From Myxococcaceae bacterium (lineage in GTDB: Bacteria > Myxococcota > Myxococcia > Myxococcales > Myxococcaceae), in NCBI GenBank assembly GCA_025459425.1, contig JALOQF010000012.1, positions 1 through 43,516 of the forward strand: a stretch of 43,516 nucleotides of DNA, written 5' to 3'. A model generated the notes under the pieces. That model made no database searches and was not told where the DNA came from. It saw only the letters and a program-made list of their open reading frames with translations. Every line of letters starts with the position of its first letter. The first letter of the stretch is position 1. The position numbers and the translations under genes are program-made. Positions 25,525 through 32,885 of the stretch are shown piece by piece.

Positions 25525-26750
25525 GACGAGTGATTCCTGATGAGCGGTTGAGACGACACGGCGTTGAGAGACGACGCGGAGCGACGACGGAGCCAGAGCA
25601 CGAGCGCGAGCGGGAAGAGCCCGGCGGCGTGCTGGCAGCCGCGCGGGGCGAGCGGCTCCTGCTCGGGGACCGGGGGAAGGCGCCTCACCTCGGGCGGCGT
25701 CGCGACACAGCGGGCCCCTTCGCCGGTCTCGGCGCAGCGGCGCCCCTCGTCGGCACAGTGCTCGGTGCGAACGACGTCGTCCTGGCACCAACGGGCGACC
25801 TCGCCGTCACACCGGCCGCGCTCGTCGACTTCGCCGTCGCAGGGGCGCGGCCGGCACACGGCCCCCGCGGGGCTCGAGCCACACCGCTGTCCGAGGACAT
25901 CGCACCGGGTGGCACGCAGCCAGCCTCGCAGGCACGTCGTCGCCGTCTCACCGGAGCACGAGCTGGCCCCCTCGGCCTGGCAGGGAACGGAAGGAAGCCC
26001 GGGCGCGGGCCCGAGCGAAGCGAACCACTCGCCAAACGCCGACAGGTCGACGAGGTACGTACGGCCCTGGCAGCTCGGGTCACCCTCGCTGACGAGGCCG
26101 ACGAGGCGCCCGTCGACCCGCAGGGCCGGCCCGCCCGAGTCTCCATGACACACGCCCACCGGTGGCGCCGGCGCGAGCGTCACCCGGGCCCCATCGACGC
26201 GCTCGACCTCGAAGACACCGAAGCCGAGGCCACGCCCCGTCGTCGGCGTTCCAAACCCGGCGCCCGCCACCTCGAGCGACTCCCCTGCCCTCGCGGCCTC
26301 GAGCGCGCGCGGCCAGTCGAACGGCTCGAGACGCGCGGCGGGCAGCGCGAGCCCCAGCTGCAGCACGGCGAGGTCTTCCGTCGGGTGCACCCTCGAGCCC
26401 ACGACGGGCACGAGCACCGGCTCGCCGAGCGCGTCGACCGAGGTGACGTCGAAGCGCTCGACCGCCTGGCCGGGCTTCACGCAATGCGCAGCCGTGAGGA
26501 ACCGTGTCGCGCCCACCCAGACTCCCGTGCAGACCTGCGAACCCTCGAACCTCAGCGTCCCCACGGCGCTCAGCCGCGTCGGGCCGAGCGTCGCCAGGAC
26601 AGGTCCCGCGGCGCCGTTCAGCAGGGGCGCACGCGAAGACGACGACTCTCCACCCGGGCCCAGACACGACAACGCGCCGAGGACCGTGAGGCACCACCCG
26701 GCCTGGCGCACACCCTCGCGCCAGGCCGGTCTTCGAACGGCGGAGCTCAA
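25521..26750 (-). CDS. Secreted trypsin-fold serine protease with MYXO-CTERM-like tail
   Basis: A 409-residue chymotrypsin-fold (S1) protease. The triad is His89 in LTAAHCV, Asp126 in TEDLAVLQL and Ser205 in CHGDSGGPAL. The residue six before the serine is Gly199, not Asp, so trypsin-like preference for Lys/Arg is not expected. A cysteine-rich module with at least ten Cys (about residues 257-350) follows. The tail GCQHAAGLFPLALVLWLRRR is a Gly-Cys, hydrophobic helix and Arg cluster like the MYXO-CTERM sorting signal, with 19 extra residues after it. The start is uncertain: TTG at 26750 overlaps the previous stop (TTGA), as at other junctions of this run, and gives a basic n-region before the signal helix; GTG at 26711 is the alternative. 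Confidence 0.85.
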   Translation of the reverse strand: MSSAVRRPAWREGVRQAGWCLTVLGALSCLGPGGESSSSRAPLLNGAAGPVLATLGPTRLSAVGTLRFEGSQVCTGVWVGATRFLTAAHCVKPGQAVERFDVTSVDALGEPVLVPVVGSRVHPTEDLAVLQLGLALPAARLEPFDWPRALEAARAGESLEVAGAGFGTPTTGRGLGFGVFEVERVDGARVTLAPAPPVGVCHGDSGGPALRVDGRLVGLVSEGDPSCQGRTYLVDLSAFGEWFASLGPAPGLPSVPCQAEGASSCSGETATTCLRGWLRATRCDVLGQRCGSSPAGAVCRPRPCDGEVDERGRCDGEVARWCQDDVVRTEHCADEGRRCAETGEGARCVATPPEVRRLPPVPEQEPLAPRGCQHAAGLFPLALVLWLRRRSASSLNAVSSQPLIRNHSS

Positions 26751-29584
26751 TCGACGCGGGTGAAGTTGACCGTCACGCCCTGCATGCCCGAGACGTCGGC
26801 AGCGGACTCGAGCGTCACCGTCACCGGCAGCGAACAGACCCTCAGCTTCGGCCCGTTGCGCAGGTCGCCGCTCCAACCACCCTCGTTCCACACCTCACGG
26901 CCGTTGGTCACGCCCGTGTCGTTCAGCGGCACCTTGTTGGCGTCGTAGATGTAGACGCGGTCGGCCCACCAGCGGACGACGCCACGCACCTCGACGTCGA
27001 CGCAGCGCGCGCTCGGGTTGTTGTAGACGTACTTGTACGAGGCGAGCACGTTGTCAGGCGTGGGTCGGGGCCGGCTGTCGACGCCCTGCCGGTTGTTCGA
27101 CGGGCACGTGTTCGGGTTGGCCACCGCGCACGCGAGCTTCGACGACCACTGTCCGTTCGTGCTGCTGTTGGCGCAGTAGCCGTTCGCGCACGACGTCGGC
27201 GAACGCCACGAGGCGAAGTCCGAGTCGAAGGCGTCGGCGCACATGCCCGCCTCGCCGCGCTGCTTCACCCAGCTCGGCCTGACTTCCCAGAGGTCACGCG
27301 TCGTCTGCACCGAGCTGAAGCTGGCGAGGGTGAGGTCGAACACCTTCTTCTCGGCCCTCCAGCACCTGAAGATGCAGATGCGCACCCCGACGTAGGCGAC
27401 GATGCCGATGCGGCCACTCGGGCCCTTCACCGTGAGCGGCCCGGTGAAGGCGAGCTCGGTGTCGGACGCCATGAGGCAGTTCCGCTGCGCGTCGCGCTGC
27501 GTGCCCGTGACGAACGTGAGCGTGGGGAGCAGCTCGGCGCTCATGATGGTGAGGCTGCCCTCGACGCCAGCGCGCGCGAGGCCGATGGACACGCCACCGA
27601 AGGCCGTCGCACCGAGCTCGAGCCCGGGGCCCAGGTAGACCGCCCCGCCGTAGCGCGTGACGGCCCGCGTACGGTCCATGATGAACTGAGCGCCGATCTT
27701 CATGCCCGCGCTGATGCCCACCTCGGCCCGCACCATGAGGGGCACGGGGCCCGCCATGAACTGCTTCTGCCATTCCTTCGAGGTCTGGCGGCTGCGCTTC
27801 TTCGGCGGAGCCTTCGGCCGGGGGTTGCCCTTGCGGTCGCGGTCGCGCTCGAACGAGCCGACCTCGAACACGTTGCAGGCCGTCACGTTGTTCTCGGTGG
27901 TGCAGAGCGACGGCTCGAACGAGGCGTTGATGAAGTTCGTCCCGAGCACCGACACCCGCGCGCTCGCCTTCCAGGCCGTGAAGGGCTTGTCGGCCCCCCA
28001 GTCGGACTCACCCGAAGCCTCGAAGAGCTTCTGCTCCTGCTTGAGCACGTTGATGCGCATGTCGTTGGCGCCGCGTCCGTGCGAGCCGACGGTGGCGTCG
28101 GACACGCGGTTGACGCTCGAGCGGTTGTCGAACGTGTACCCCGCGCCGAACCACTCACCGCCCACGCCGCGCGACTCGTTCGTGTTGCGCAGCTCCTGCC
28201 CGTAGGGCCCGGCCTGGCCCCACGACATCGAGCCCGGGGTGCCGCCGTTGTCACGGTCGTTCTCGGTCGCGGCGGCGGCCGGCGTCGGCGCCATGAAGAC
28301 GACGGGGAGCCGCGTCACGTTGTCGGCCTTGTTGTCGCGGTACTCGGGCGCCGAGGTGTCGACCCGCAGCACCAGCGTGCCCGTCAGCTCGCCCATCGCG
28401 TTGAGCCCGGGGTTCAGCGTTCCCGGCAGCGCGCGCGTGCGCTCGAGCAGCCGAATGGCGTCACGGTCGAGGTAGAGCTCGAACAGATCGTCGCGGCCCT
28501 GGTCGTTGAAGATGACCGCGCACGTCTCGCCTTCGGTCGGCTCGCCGTCGTCGGTGGCAGGCGGAATGATGGTCTTCTGGCACTGCGACTCGTACTCGGT
28601 GCGCTTGAGGAAGTCGGTGCCCTTGCGCACGAGCAGCGGGAACTTGCGGCTCGCATCGTAGCGGTAGGTGGTGGTGGCGGGGGCGGCGTCGAACGCTTCC
28701 TGGCTCGGGAAGGCGATGAGCCCCTGGTCCTTGCCCTTGACGTCGATGACGTGGCCCGGGAGCTCGAGCTCGAGCTGCGCCGAGAACGGCTGCGTCAGGC
28801 TGAGGCCCTGCGAGCTCATGCGCGCCGACAGGTTGAAGAGCGGCTCGTCGGTGCGCTCGCTGCGGTCGAGCTCGAACGCCGAGTTGTCGAGCTTCGTGTA
28901 GAGGATGCGCAGGTTCGGGCGATCGGGCTTGCCGATGATGATCGTCGACGGCGCCTTGATGAGCGCGGCCTTCGAGTAGCGCGACTTGCCCTCGGCGTCC
29001 TGCATCGACGGAGCCGCCTGGTCGACGATGAAGGTGCCATCGGCCGCCTTCTTGAGCGGCACCTCGTCGACGGCGAAGAAGAGGCCATAGAGGCCTTCCT
29101 TCAGCGAGACGGGCGCCGACACGGTGTACTCGACCGTCCGGGTCTCGCCCTTCTTGAGGTTCTCGATGACGGCCTGCCCGATGGTGGTCTCGTCGAGAAT
29201 GGTGTCTTCGTCGGCTTCGGCGAGCACCTCGCGGAGCTCTTCGATGCGCTCCGCCACCGGCACCACGCCGAAACGAATGGTGACGATCTCACGGTCGCTG
29301 GCGCCGTTGTTGGTGATGTTGAAGCTCCGCGTGTCGGGCGAGCCCACGGCCAGCTGCTCGGGAACGTCGACGTTGGTGAGCGCGAACTCGCCGAGGTCGA
29401 AGTCGGCCACGATGATGTTGAAGTCGGGCGCGACGATGCACTCGTTGGTCGCCTTGTTGAGCACCGTGTTGTCACCGCAGGTGACGGCCGGCGCGCACGA
29501 CCAGCTCAGCGCGACGATGGGCAGCAGGGACAGCGCGATGGTTCGAATCGGAGACATGGCGTGCTTTCGAGCGTGGGGGTTCAT
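26747..29584 (-). CDS. Large beta-rich lipoprotein, uncharacterised
   Basis: A 945-residue exported protein. The N-terminal signal ends near ALSWSC (Cys30), a lipobox-like but non-canonical site. Residues about 50-210 look like an Ig/CARDB-type beta domain (FNITNNGASDREIVTIRF). The middle has several beta domains and a basic linker (KGNPRPKAPPKKRSRQ). Residues about 605-765 form a Gly-rich beta module (GPVPLMVRAEVGISAGMKIG, then ISIGLARAGVEGSLTI-like strands), and the C-terminus has another beta domain with cysteines. The ATG at 29584 is supported by GGAAGG about 9 bases upstream and by the ATGA overlap with the gene before. No enzymatic motif is visible. Its neighbours suggest a cell-surface or periplasmic role with the HEAT-like protein and the two peptidase-like proteins. 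Confidence 0.85.
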   Translation of the reverse strand: MNPHARKHAMSPIRTIALSLLPIVALSWSCAPAVTCGDNTVLNKATNECIVAPDFNIIVADFDLGEFALTNVDVPEQLAVGSPDTRSFNITNNGASDREIVTIRFGVVPVAERIEELREVLAEADEDTILDETTIGQAVIENLKKGETRTVEYTVSAPVSLKEGLYGLFFAVDEVPLKKAADGTFIVDQAAPSMQDAEGKSRYSKAALIKAPSTIIIGKPDRPNLRILYTKLDNSAFELDRSERTDEPLFNLSARMSSQGLSLTQPFSAQLELELPGHVIDVKGKDQGLIAFPSQEAFDAAPATTTYRYDASRKFPLLVRKGTDFLKRTEYESQCQKTIIPPATDDGEPTEGETCAVIFNDQGRDDLFELYLDRDAIRLLERTRALPGTLNPGLNAMGELTGTLVLRVDTSAPEYRDNKADNVTRLPVVFMAPTPAAAATENDRDNGGTPGSMSWGQAGPYGQELRNTNESRGVGGEWFGAGYTFDNRSSVNRVSDATVGSHGRGANDMRINVLKQEQKLFEASGESDWGADKPFTAWKASARVSVLGTNFINASFEPSLCTTENNVTACNVFEVGSFERDRDRKGNPRPKAPPKKRSRQTSKEWQKQFMAGPVPLMVRAEVGISAGMKIGAQFIMDRTRAVTRYGGAVYLGPGLELGATAFGGVSIGLARAGVEGSLTIMSAELLPTLTFVTGTQRDAQRNCLMASDTELAFTGPLTVKGPSGRIGIVAYVGVRICIFRCWRAEKKVFDLTLASFSSVQTTRDLWEVRPSWVKQRGEAGMCADAFDSDFASWRSPTSCANGYCANSSTNGQWSSKLACAVANPNTCPSNNRQGVDSRPRPTPDNVLASYKYVYNNPSARCVDVEVRGVVRWWADRVYIYDANKVPLNDTGVTNGREVWNEGGWSGDLRNGPKLRVCSLPVTVTLESAADVSGMQGVTVNFTRVD

Positions 29585-31503
29585 CGCGCACCGCCTTCCA
29601 CCGCCGGCGGAATGAACGAGTAGATGGTCTTGCGAACGGTCCGGTCGGTCTCGGTGCGGAGCAGGCTCCGCAGCGCCTCGGCGTTCCCCGGCCGGGTGGC
29701 GATGGTCTCGCCCACGATTCGGGTCAACGTCAGGCGCAGCTCGGCGTCGGTGGTCTGCGCGAGCTGGGCCTTGGCCCAGGCGTCACGCGCGTCGGTGTCT
29801 TCCATGAAGAAGGCAACCCGGAGCGCCTCGCGCTTCACGGCAGGGCTCTGCTCGTCGGCATACCTCGCCGCGAAGCGCTGGAAGGCGCCAGGGCCCGTCA
29901 TGCGGCGGAAGGTCGAGAAGGCCGAGACGCGCACCCGCTCGCTGGCGTGGGAGAACAGCGGTGAGACGATGGGCTCGACGAGCGCGAACGAGCCGACGTT
30001 GGCCAGCGCGTCGAGGGCGTAGACGACCTTCCGCTCGGACTGAGCGGCCTTGAGCTGCTGCGTCAACGTGCGCAGCACCTCGGCGGTGATGGCGGGGTTG
30101 CCGCGGCTCGCGTCACCCATCGCGCCGTAGGCGTTCGTCGCGATCGACTCTTCGACGATGGCCGCGTGCGGCAGCCGCTGCTTGTAGTCCCACACGGCGC
30201 GCAGCGTGGTGAGCTCGGGCCGTTCGAGATCCATCGTGGCGGTCACCGCCTTCTCCTTCACGTGCGCGGGCACGGCGGCGTCAGCGAGGGTGGCGACGAG
30301 CGCCGCCTGGGCCTCGACGTGGCCAGCCTGCGCGAGGGCCGAGAAGCCGAAGCCACACACCGTCGCGTCCTTCTCGGTGTCGGCGTAGGCCGCGAGCGCG
30401 CGCGCGATGCGCATCGACTCCTGGGGCCGCGCGCGTGCGTAGTTGCGGAGCAGCCGCAGCCCGACGACGCCGTTTTCCCGCGTGGCGCCGTCGAACACCT
30501 GCATCGCGCCTTCGAGGGTGAGCGCGTCGACCTGCTCCTTCAGGTCACGGTCGACGCCGTAGAAGTGCGCGCGCGCGACGGCGGCGTCGTCGAGGCCAGC
30601 GCGAGCCTGCGCCAGCGTCGCGGGGAGAGCCACGGGCGTCTGCGCCTCGACGCGCTCGACGCGCATGGTGCCCTTCTGGTGGCTGAGCCGCGCGTTGCCC
30701 GAGAAGGTCTCGATGTCGTCGACCGCCACCACGCGAGCGACCCCGTCGGCCGTCGGGTGGAACTCGAAGGTCGTCTCGGCCTGCCGCGCCAGCACGCGCA
30801 GGGGCATGCCGCCGTTCTCGGTCCGCAGGGCGATGCCCGACTTGGCCCGGCGAAGCACCAGGCCCGTCCCCGGCGCCGAAGGCCGCAGCTCGTAGCGACC
30901 GACGTAGCGGGCGTTCTCGGTCCGCTCGTCGACGGCCCAGGTGGCCGGGGCCGAGGCCGGGACGATCGCCTGCATGGGCTCGACGAGGCCACGAATCATC
31001 GAGGCGAAGACCTCGGGGTAATGCCGCGCGAACTCGAAGCCGGCGATCTGCCCCGTGCGCTCGACGCGGAAGAGAAAGGGAGTCTCGAGGAGCGCCTGGC
31101 GTGGGTCGACGTTGCCGTCGATGCTGAAGTCAGCCCGGCTCAACTTCCCGACGAACACCGTCTCGGTGCCCACGTCGGCCAGCTTCTTCAACGTCAGCTC
31201 GGCCGAGACGGCGTAGCGCTGGGTCATCGTGCCCGTGACGCCCTGGGCCTCGGACTGCCCCGGCGTCAGCCGCGAGGCGAGCACGGCGAGGTTGAGGTCG
31301 ATGGTGCCCTTCGACTCCACCCGGTAGGTCACGCCGCGGTCGATGGTCTGCGAGGGGAATGCGCTGCGAAAGCTCTTCTCGGCGCCCGAGGGAGCGCGGG
31401 GCATCGGCTCAGCGCCGGCACTGGGCGCCGCGAAACCAGTCGAAGCGAGGTTGAGTCCGGCCAGCGCACACACCAATCGAGTCGTTTTCAGTATTCTTCG
31501 CAT
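29581..31503 (-). CDS. Secreted beta-domain plus HEAT-like protein resembling vitellogenin/MTP N-terminus
   Basis: A 640-residue exported protein. A signal peptide (residues 1-25, RRILKTTRLVCALAGLNLAS then Phe-Ala-Ala) precedes a beta-rich domain at about 55-300 and an alpha-helical HEAT-like array at about 310-640. The beta domain has strands beginning VTYRVESKGTIDLNL, then PFLFRVERTGQIAGF with ASMIRGLVEPMQ (about 142-178), and WAVDERTENARYVGRYEL (about 189-206). These echo the N-terminal module of large lipid transfer proteins, where F-x-V-x-x-G-x-I, an I-x-R-G-L-x-x-x-Q helix and an E-x-D-x-x-G-x-Y motif occur in that order before a helical superhelix. The family assignment is inference. 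ATG at 31503 has AAGGA six bases upstream; a longer start at 31533 is possible. First gene of the four-gene coupled run. Confidence 0.8.
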   Translation of the reverse strand: MRRILKTTRLVCALAGLNLASTGFAAPSAGAEPMPRAPSGAEKSFRSAFPSQTIDRGVTYRVESKGTIDLNLAVLASRLTPGQSEAQGVTGTMTQRYAVSAELTLKKLADVGTETVFVGKLSRADFSIDGNVDPRQALLETPFLFRVERTGQIAGFEFARHYPEVFASMIRGLVEPMQAIVPASAPATWAVDERTENARYVGRYELRPSAPGTGLVLRRAKSGIALRTENGGMPLRVLARQAETTFEFHPTADGVARVVAVDDIETFSGNARLSHQKGTMRVERVEAQTPVALPATLAQARAGLDDAAVARAHFYGVDRDLKEQVDALTLEGAMQVFDGATRENGVVGLRLLRNYARARPQESMRIARALAAYADTEKDATVCGFGFSALAQAGHVEAQAALVATLADAAVPAHVKEKAVTATMDLERPELTTLRAVWDYKQRLPHAAIVEESIATNAYGAMGDASRGNPAITAEVLRTLTQQLKAAQSERKVVYALDALANVGSFALVEPIVSPLFSHASERVRVSAFSTFRRMTGPGAFQRFAARYADEQSPAVKREALRVAFFMEDTDARDAWAKAQLAQTTDAELRLTLTRIVGETIATRPGNAEALRSLLRTETDRTVRKTIYSFIPPAVEGGAR

Positions 31504-31530
31504 GGAGTTCCTTGGCGTCGTTGGGGTCAT

Positions 31531-31657
31531 CACGTGGAATCACTGACTCCACGGCACCCGCGCTGTGCACGGTCCACGCCCGCCCGAACCGCTTGATCTC
31601 CGAGCAGCTCACGTGAGTCGAACCGCACCCAGCGCGGCGTCGAGCCGGTGCCACGTG
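31531..31657. promoter_or_regulatory. Cluster of CACGTG palindromes upstream of the four-gene run
   Basis: CACGTG occurs at 31531-31536, 31610-31615 and 31652-31657, that is 28, 107 and 149 bases upstream of the first ATG (31503). The middle one sits in the 10-base palindrome CTCACGTGAG (31608-31617). A fourth, CTCACGTGAAGTCG, is at 32067, near the end of the upstream permease gene and close in sequence to the middle site. The spacing upstream of an operon suggests binding sites for a dimeric regulator. No -10/-35 or sigma-54 element was convincing here. Confidence 0.3.
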
Positions 31658-31705
31658 ATTGACGAACCGGCCCCGCGGGTGGGCCGCAGCGCCGCTCGAC
31701 GGAGG

Positions 31706-32069
31706 CGCAGCGATGACCCGCTTCGCAGCGCCACGCGTGACGACGTTCATGACCCGCCGCGTGGCTCACCCGTCGGTCACGCGACTGACGCTCGGCTCGA
31801 CGCGATGACACGAGCCGCAGCGCCGCGCGACGACTCACCCAGGGTCTGGCGCACCGCCGCTCGTGAGGACGTGACTGACACTCCGTCTGGTCCAGCCGGC
31901 CTCACGCGATGGCGCACGCCGCTGCAACGCGCGCGTTCATCGCCCACTTCGTGGCGCACCGCCCTCGTGACGGTGCTCGGCCAAACGCGATGACGCACGC
32001 CGCAAGCGCACCACCGCGCGCGACAACTTCGTCGCCCGCCGTGTCGTGCGCCGCTCGTGACGGCACCTC
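31706..32069. repeat. Degenerate tandem repeats of about 80-105 bases in a gene-free stretch
   Basis: The 578 bases from 31504 to 32081 hold no convincing gene. From about 31706 the sequence is built from four diverged units. One landmark, CGCGATGACNCACGCCGCA, starts at about 31709, 31801, 31905 and 31986. A second, GGCGCACCGCCGCTCGTGAC, recurs at about 31763, 31848, 31953 and 32046. Between them, CGTTCAT-x-(G/C)CCC is shared at 31744 and 31934. A partial fifth copy (GGCCGCAGCGCCGCTCGACG) may lie near 31682. Read on the minus strand the units give related but interrupted peptides, so this could be a decayed repeat gene. Spacing and divergence exclude a CRISPR array. Confidence 0.6.
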
Positions 32070-32081
32070 ACGTGAAGTCGC

Positions 32082-32885
32082 TCAGCCGCCGAAGGCCTGG
32101 AAGCGCCGGACGCCCTGGCTCCACGCCGTCAGGGCCATGACGCCGAAGCCCACCACCCACGCGCCCTGCCGCAGCACCAGCCCGAGCGCCTCGTCGAACG
32201 ACACTCGGCCCGTCATCACCTCGACCGGCGCGGCCAGCACGTAGCGGAACGGGAGCCACGCGCTCAGCTCGCGCAGCCAGTCAGGGAAGAAGTCGAGCGG
32301 CACCAGGTAGCCCGAGAAGACGAAGAAGAAGGCGAACCAGAGGTCCATCAGCTTGAGCGAGCTGTCCACCACGAAGGCCAGCGCGCCGACGGTGACGTTC
32401 ATGAGGAAGGTGATGGCCCACGCGAAGAAGAGCGACACCGGGAGCAGCGCCCACAGCCGCCCGTCGCTCGCCAGCGCTTCTCGGTGCGTCGCGACCAGCA
32501 CGCCCACCACCGGCAGCGTCACCAGCGTGCGCAGCGGCAGGTAGGCCAGGTTCGAGGTGGCGAACGCGATGATGGGGTGCACCGGCCGCAGGAGCCGCAG
32601 CGCGAGGGTGCCCTGGCGGATCTCGAAGTTCATCTCCCACGCAGCCCAGGCCGCGACGAGCTGGCGCACGATGAAGACCGACAGGAAGTAGCCGACGAAG
32701 GTGCCGCTGTTCCACGCCGCTCCGCCCTGCCCCTGCACCGGCGCCACGTCGGCGATGCTCGTCCACAAGAGCATCATCACCAGCGGCATCGTCGTCGACA
32801 ACACCCACACCACCATCTCGGTGCGGTACGCGGCGGCCTCGGCGAAGCCGACCTTCAGCATCGTGGGCACCGCGCGCAGACTCAC
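32082..32885 (-). CDS. ABC-2 type transporter permease (COG4587/PF06182-like)
   Basis: A 267-residue protein with about six transmembrane helices. The N-terminal LKVGFAEAAAYRTEMVVWVL, the segment FVGYFLSVFIVRQLVAAWAA and the signature EIRQGTLALRLLRPVHPIIA match the partner subfamily of the permease at 20065-20859. In known systems an ATPase and these two permeases are encoded together and form one exporter. The GTG start at 32885 is chosen because it overlaps the LysR stop (GTGA), has CGGAG about 10 bases upstream and restores the family's normal N-terminus; ATG at 32861 would cut into it. What follows on this strand is a 0.58-kb gene-free stretch and then the four-gene exported-protein run, rather than the second permease. 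Confidence 0.88.
   Translation of the reverse strand: MSLRAVPTMLKVGFAEAAAYRTEMVVWVLSTTMPLVMMLLWTSIADVAPVQGQGGAAWNSGTFVGYFLSVFIVRQLVAAWAAWEMNFEIRQGTLALRLLRPVHPIIAFATSNLAYLPLRTLVTLPVVGVLVATHREALASDGRLWALLPVSLFFAWAITFLMNVTVGALAFVVDSSLKLMDLWFAFFFVFSGYLVPLDFFPDWLRELSAWLPFRYVLAAPVEVMTGRVSFDEALGLVLRQGAWVVGFGVMALTAWSQGVRRFQAFGG

Noticed and set aside
31565-31998. Open frames on both strands in the gene-free stretch
   Set aside because: Translations are Arg/Ala-rich with no domain, lack ribosome-binding sites and follow the DNA repeat pattern. Codon third positions are less GC-rich than in real neighbours.
31706-32069. CRISPR array
   Set aside because: Units are 80-105 bases, strongly diverged and without constant repeats or unique spacers, and no cas gene is nearby.
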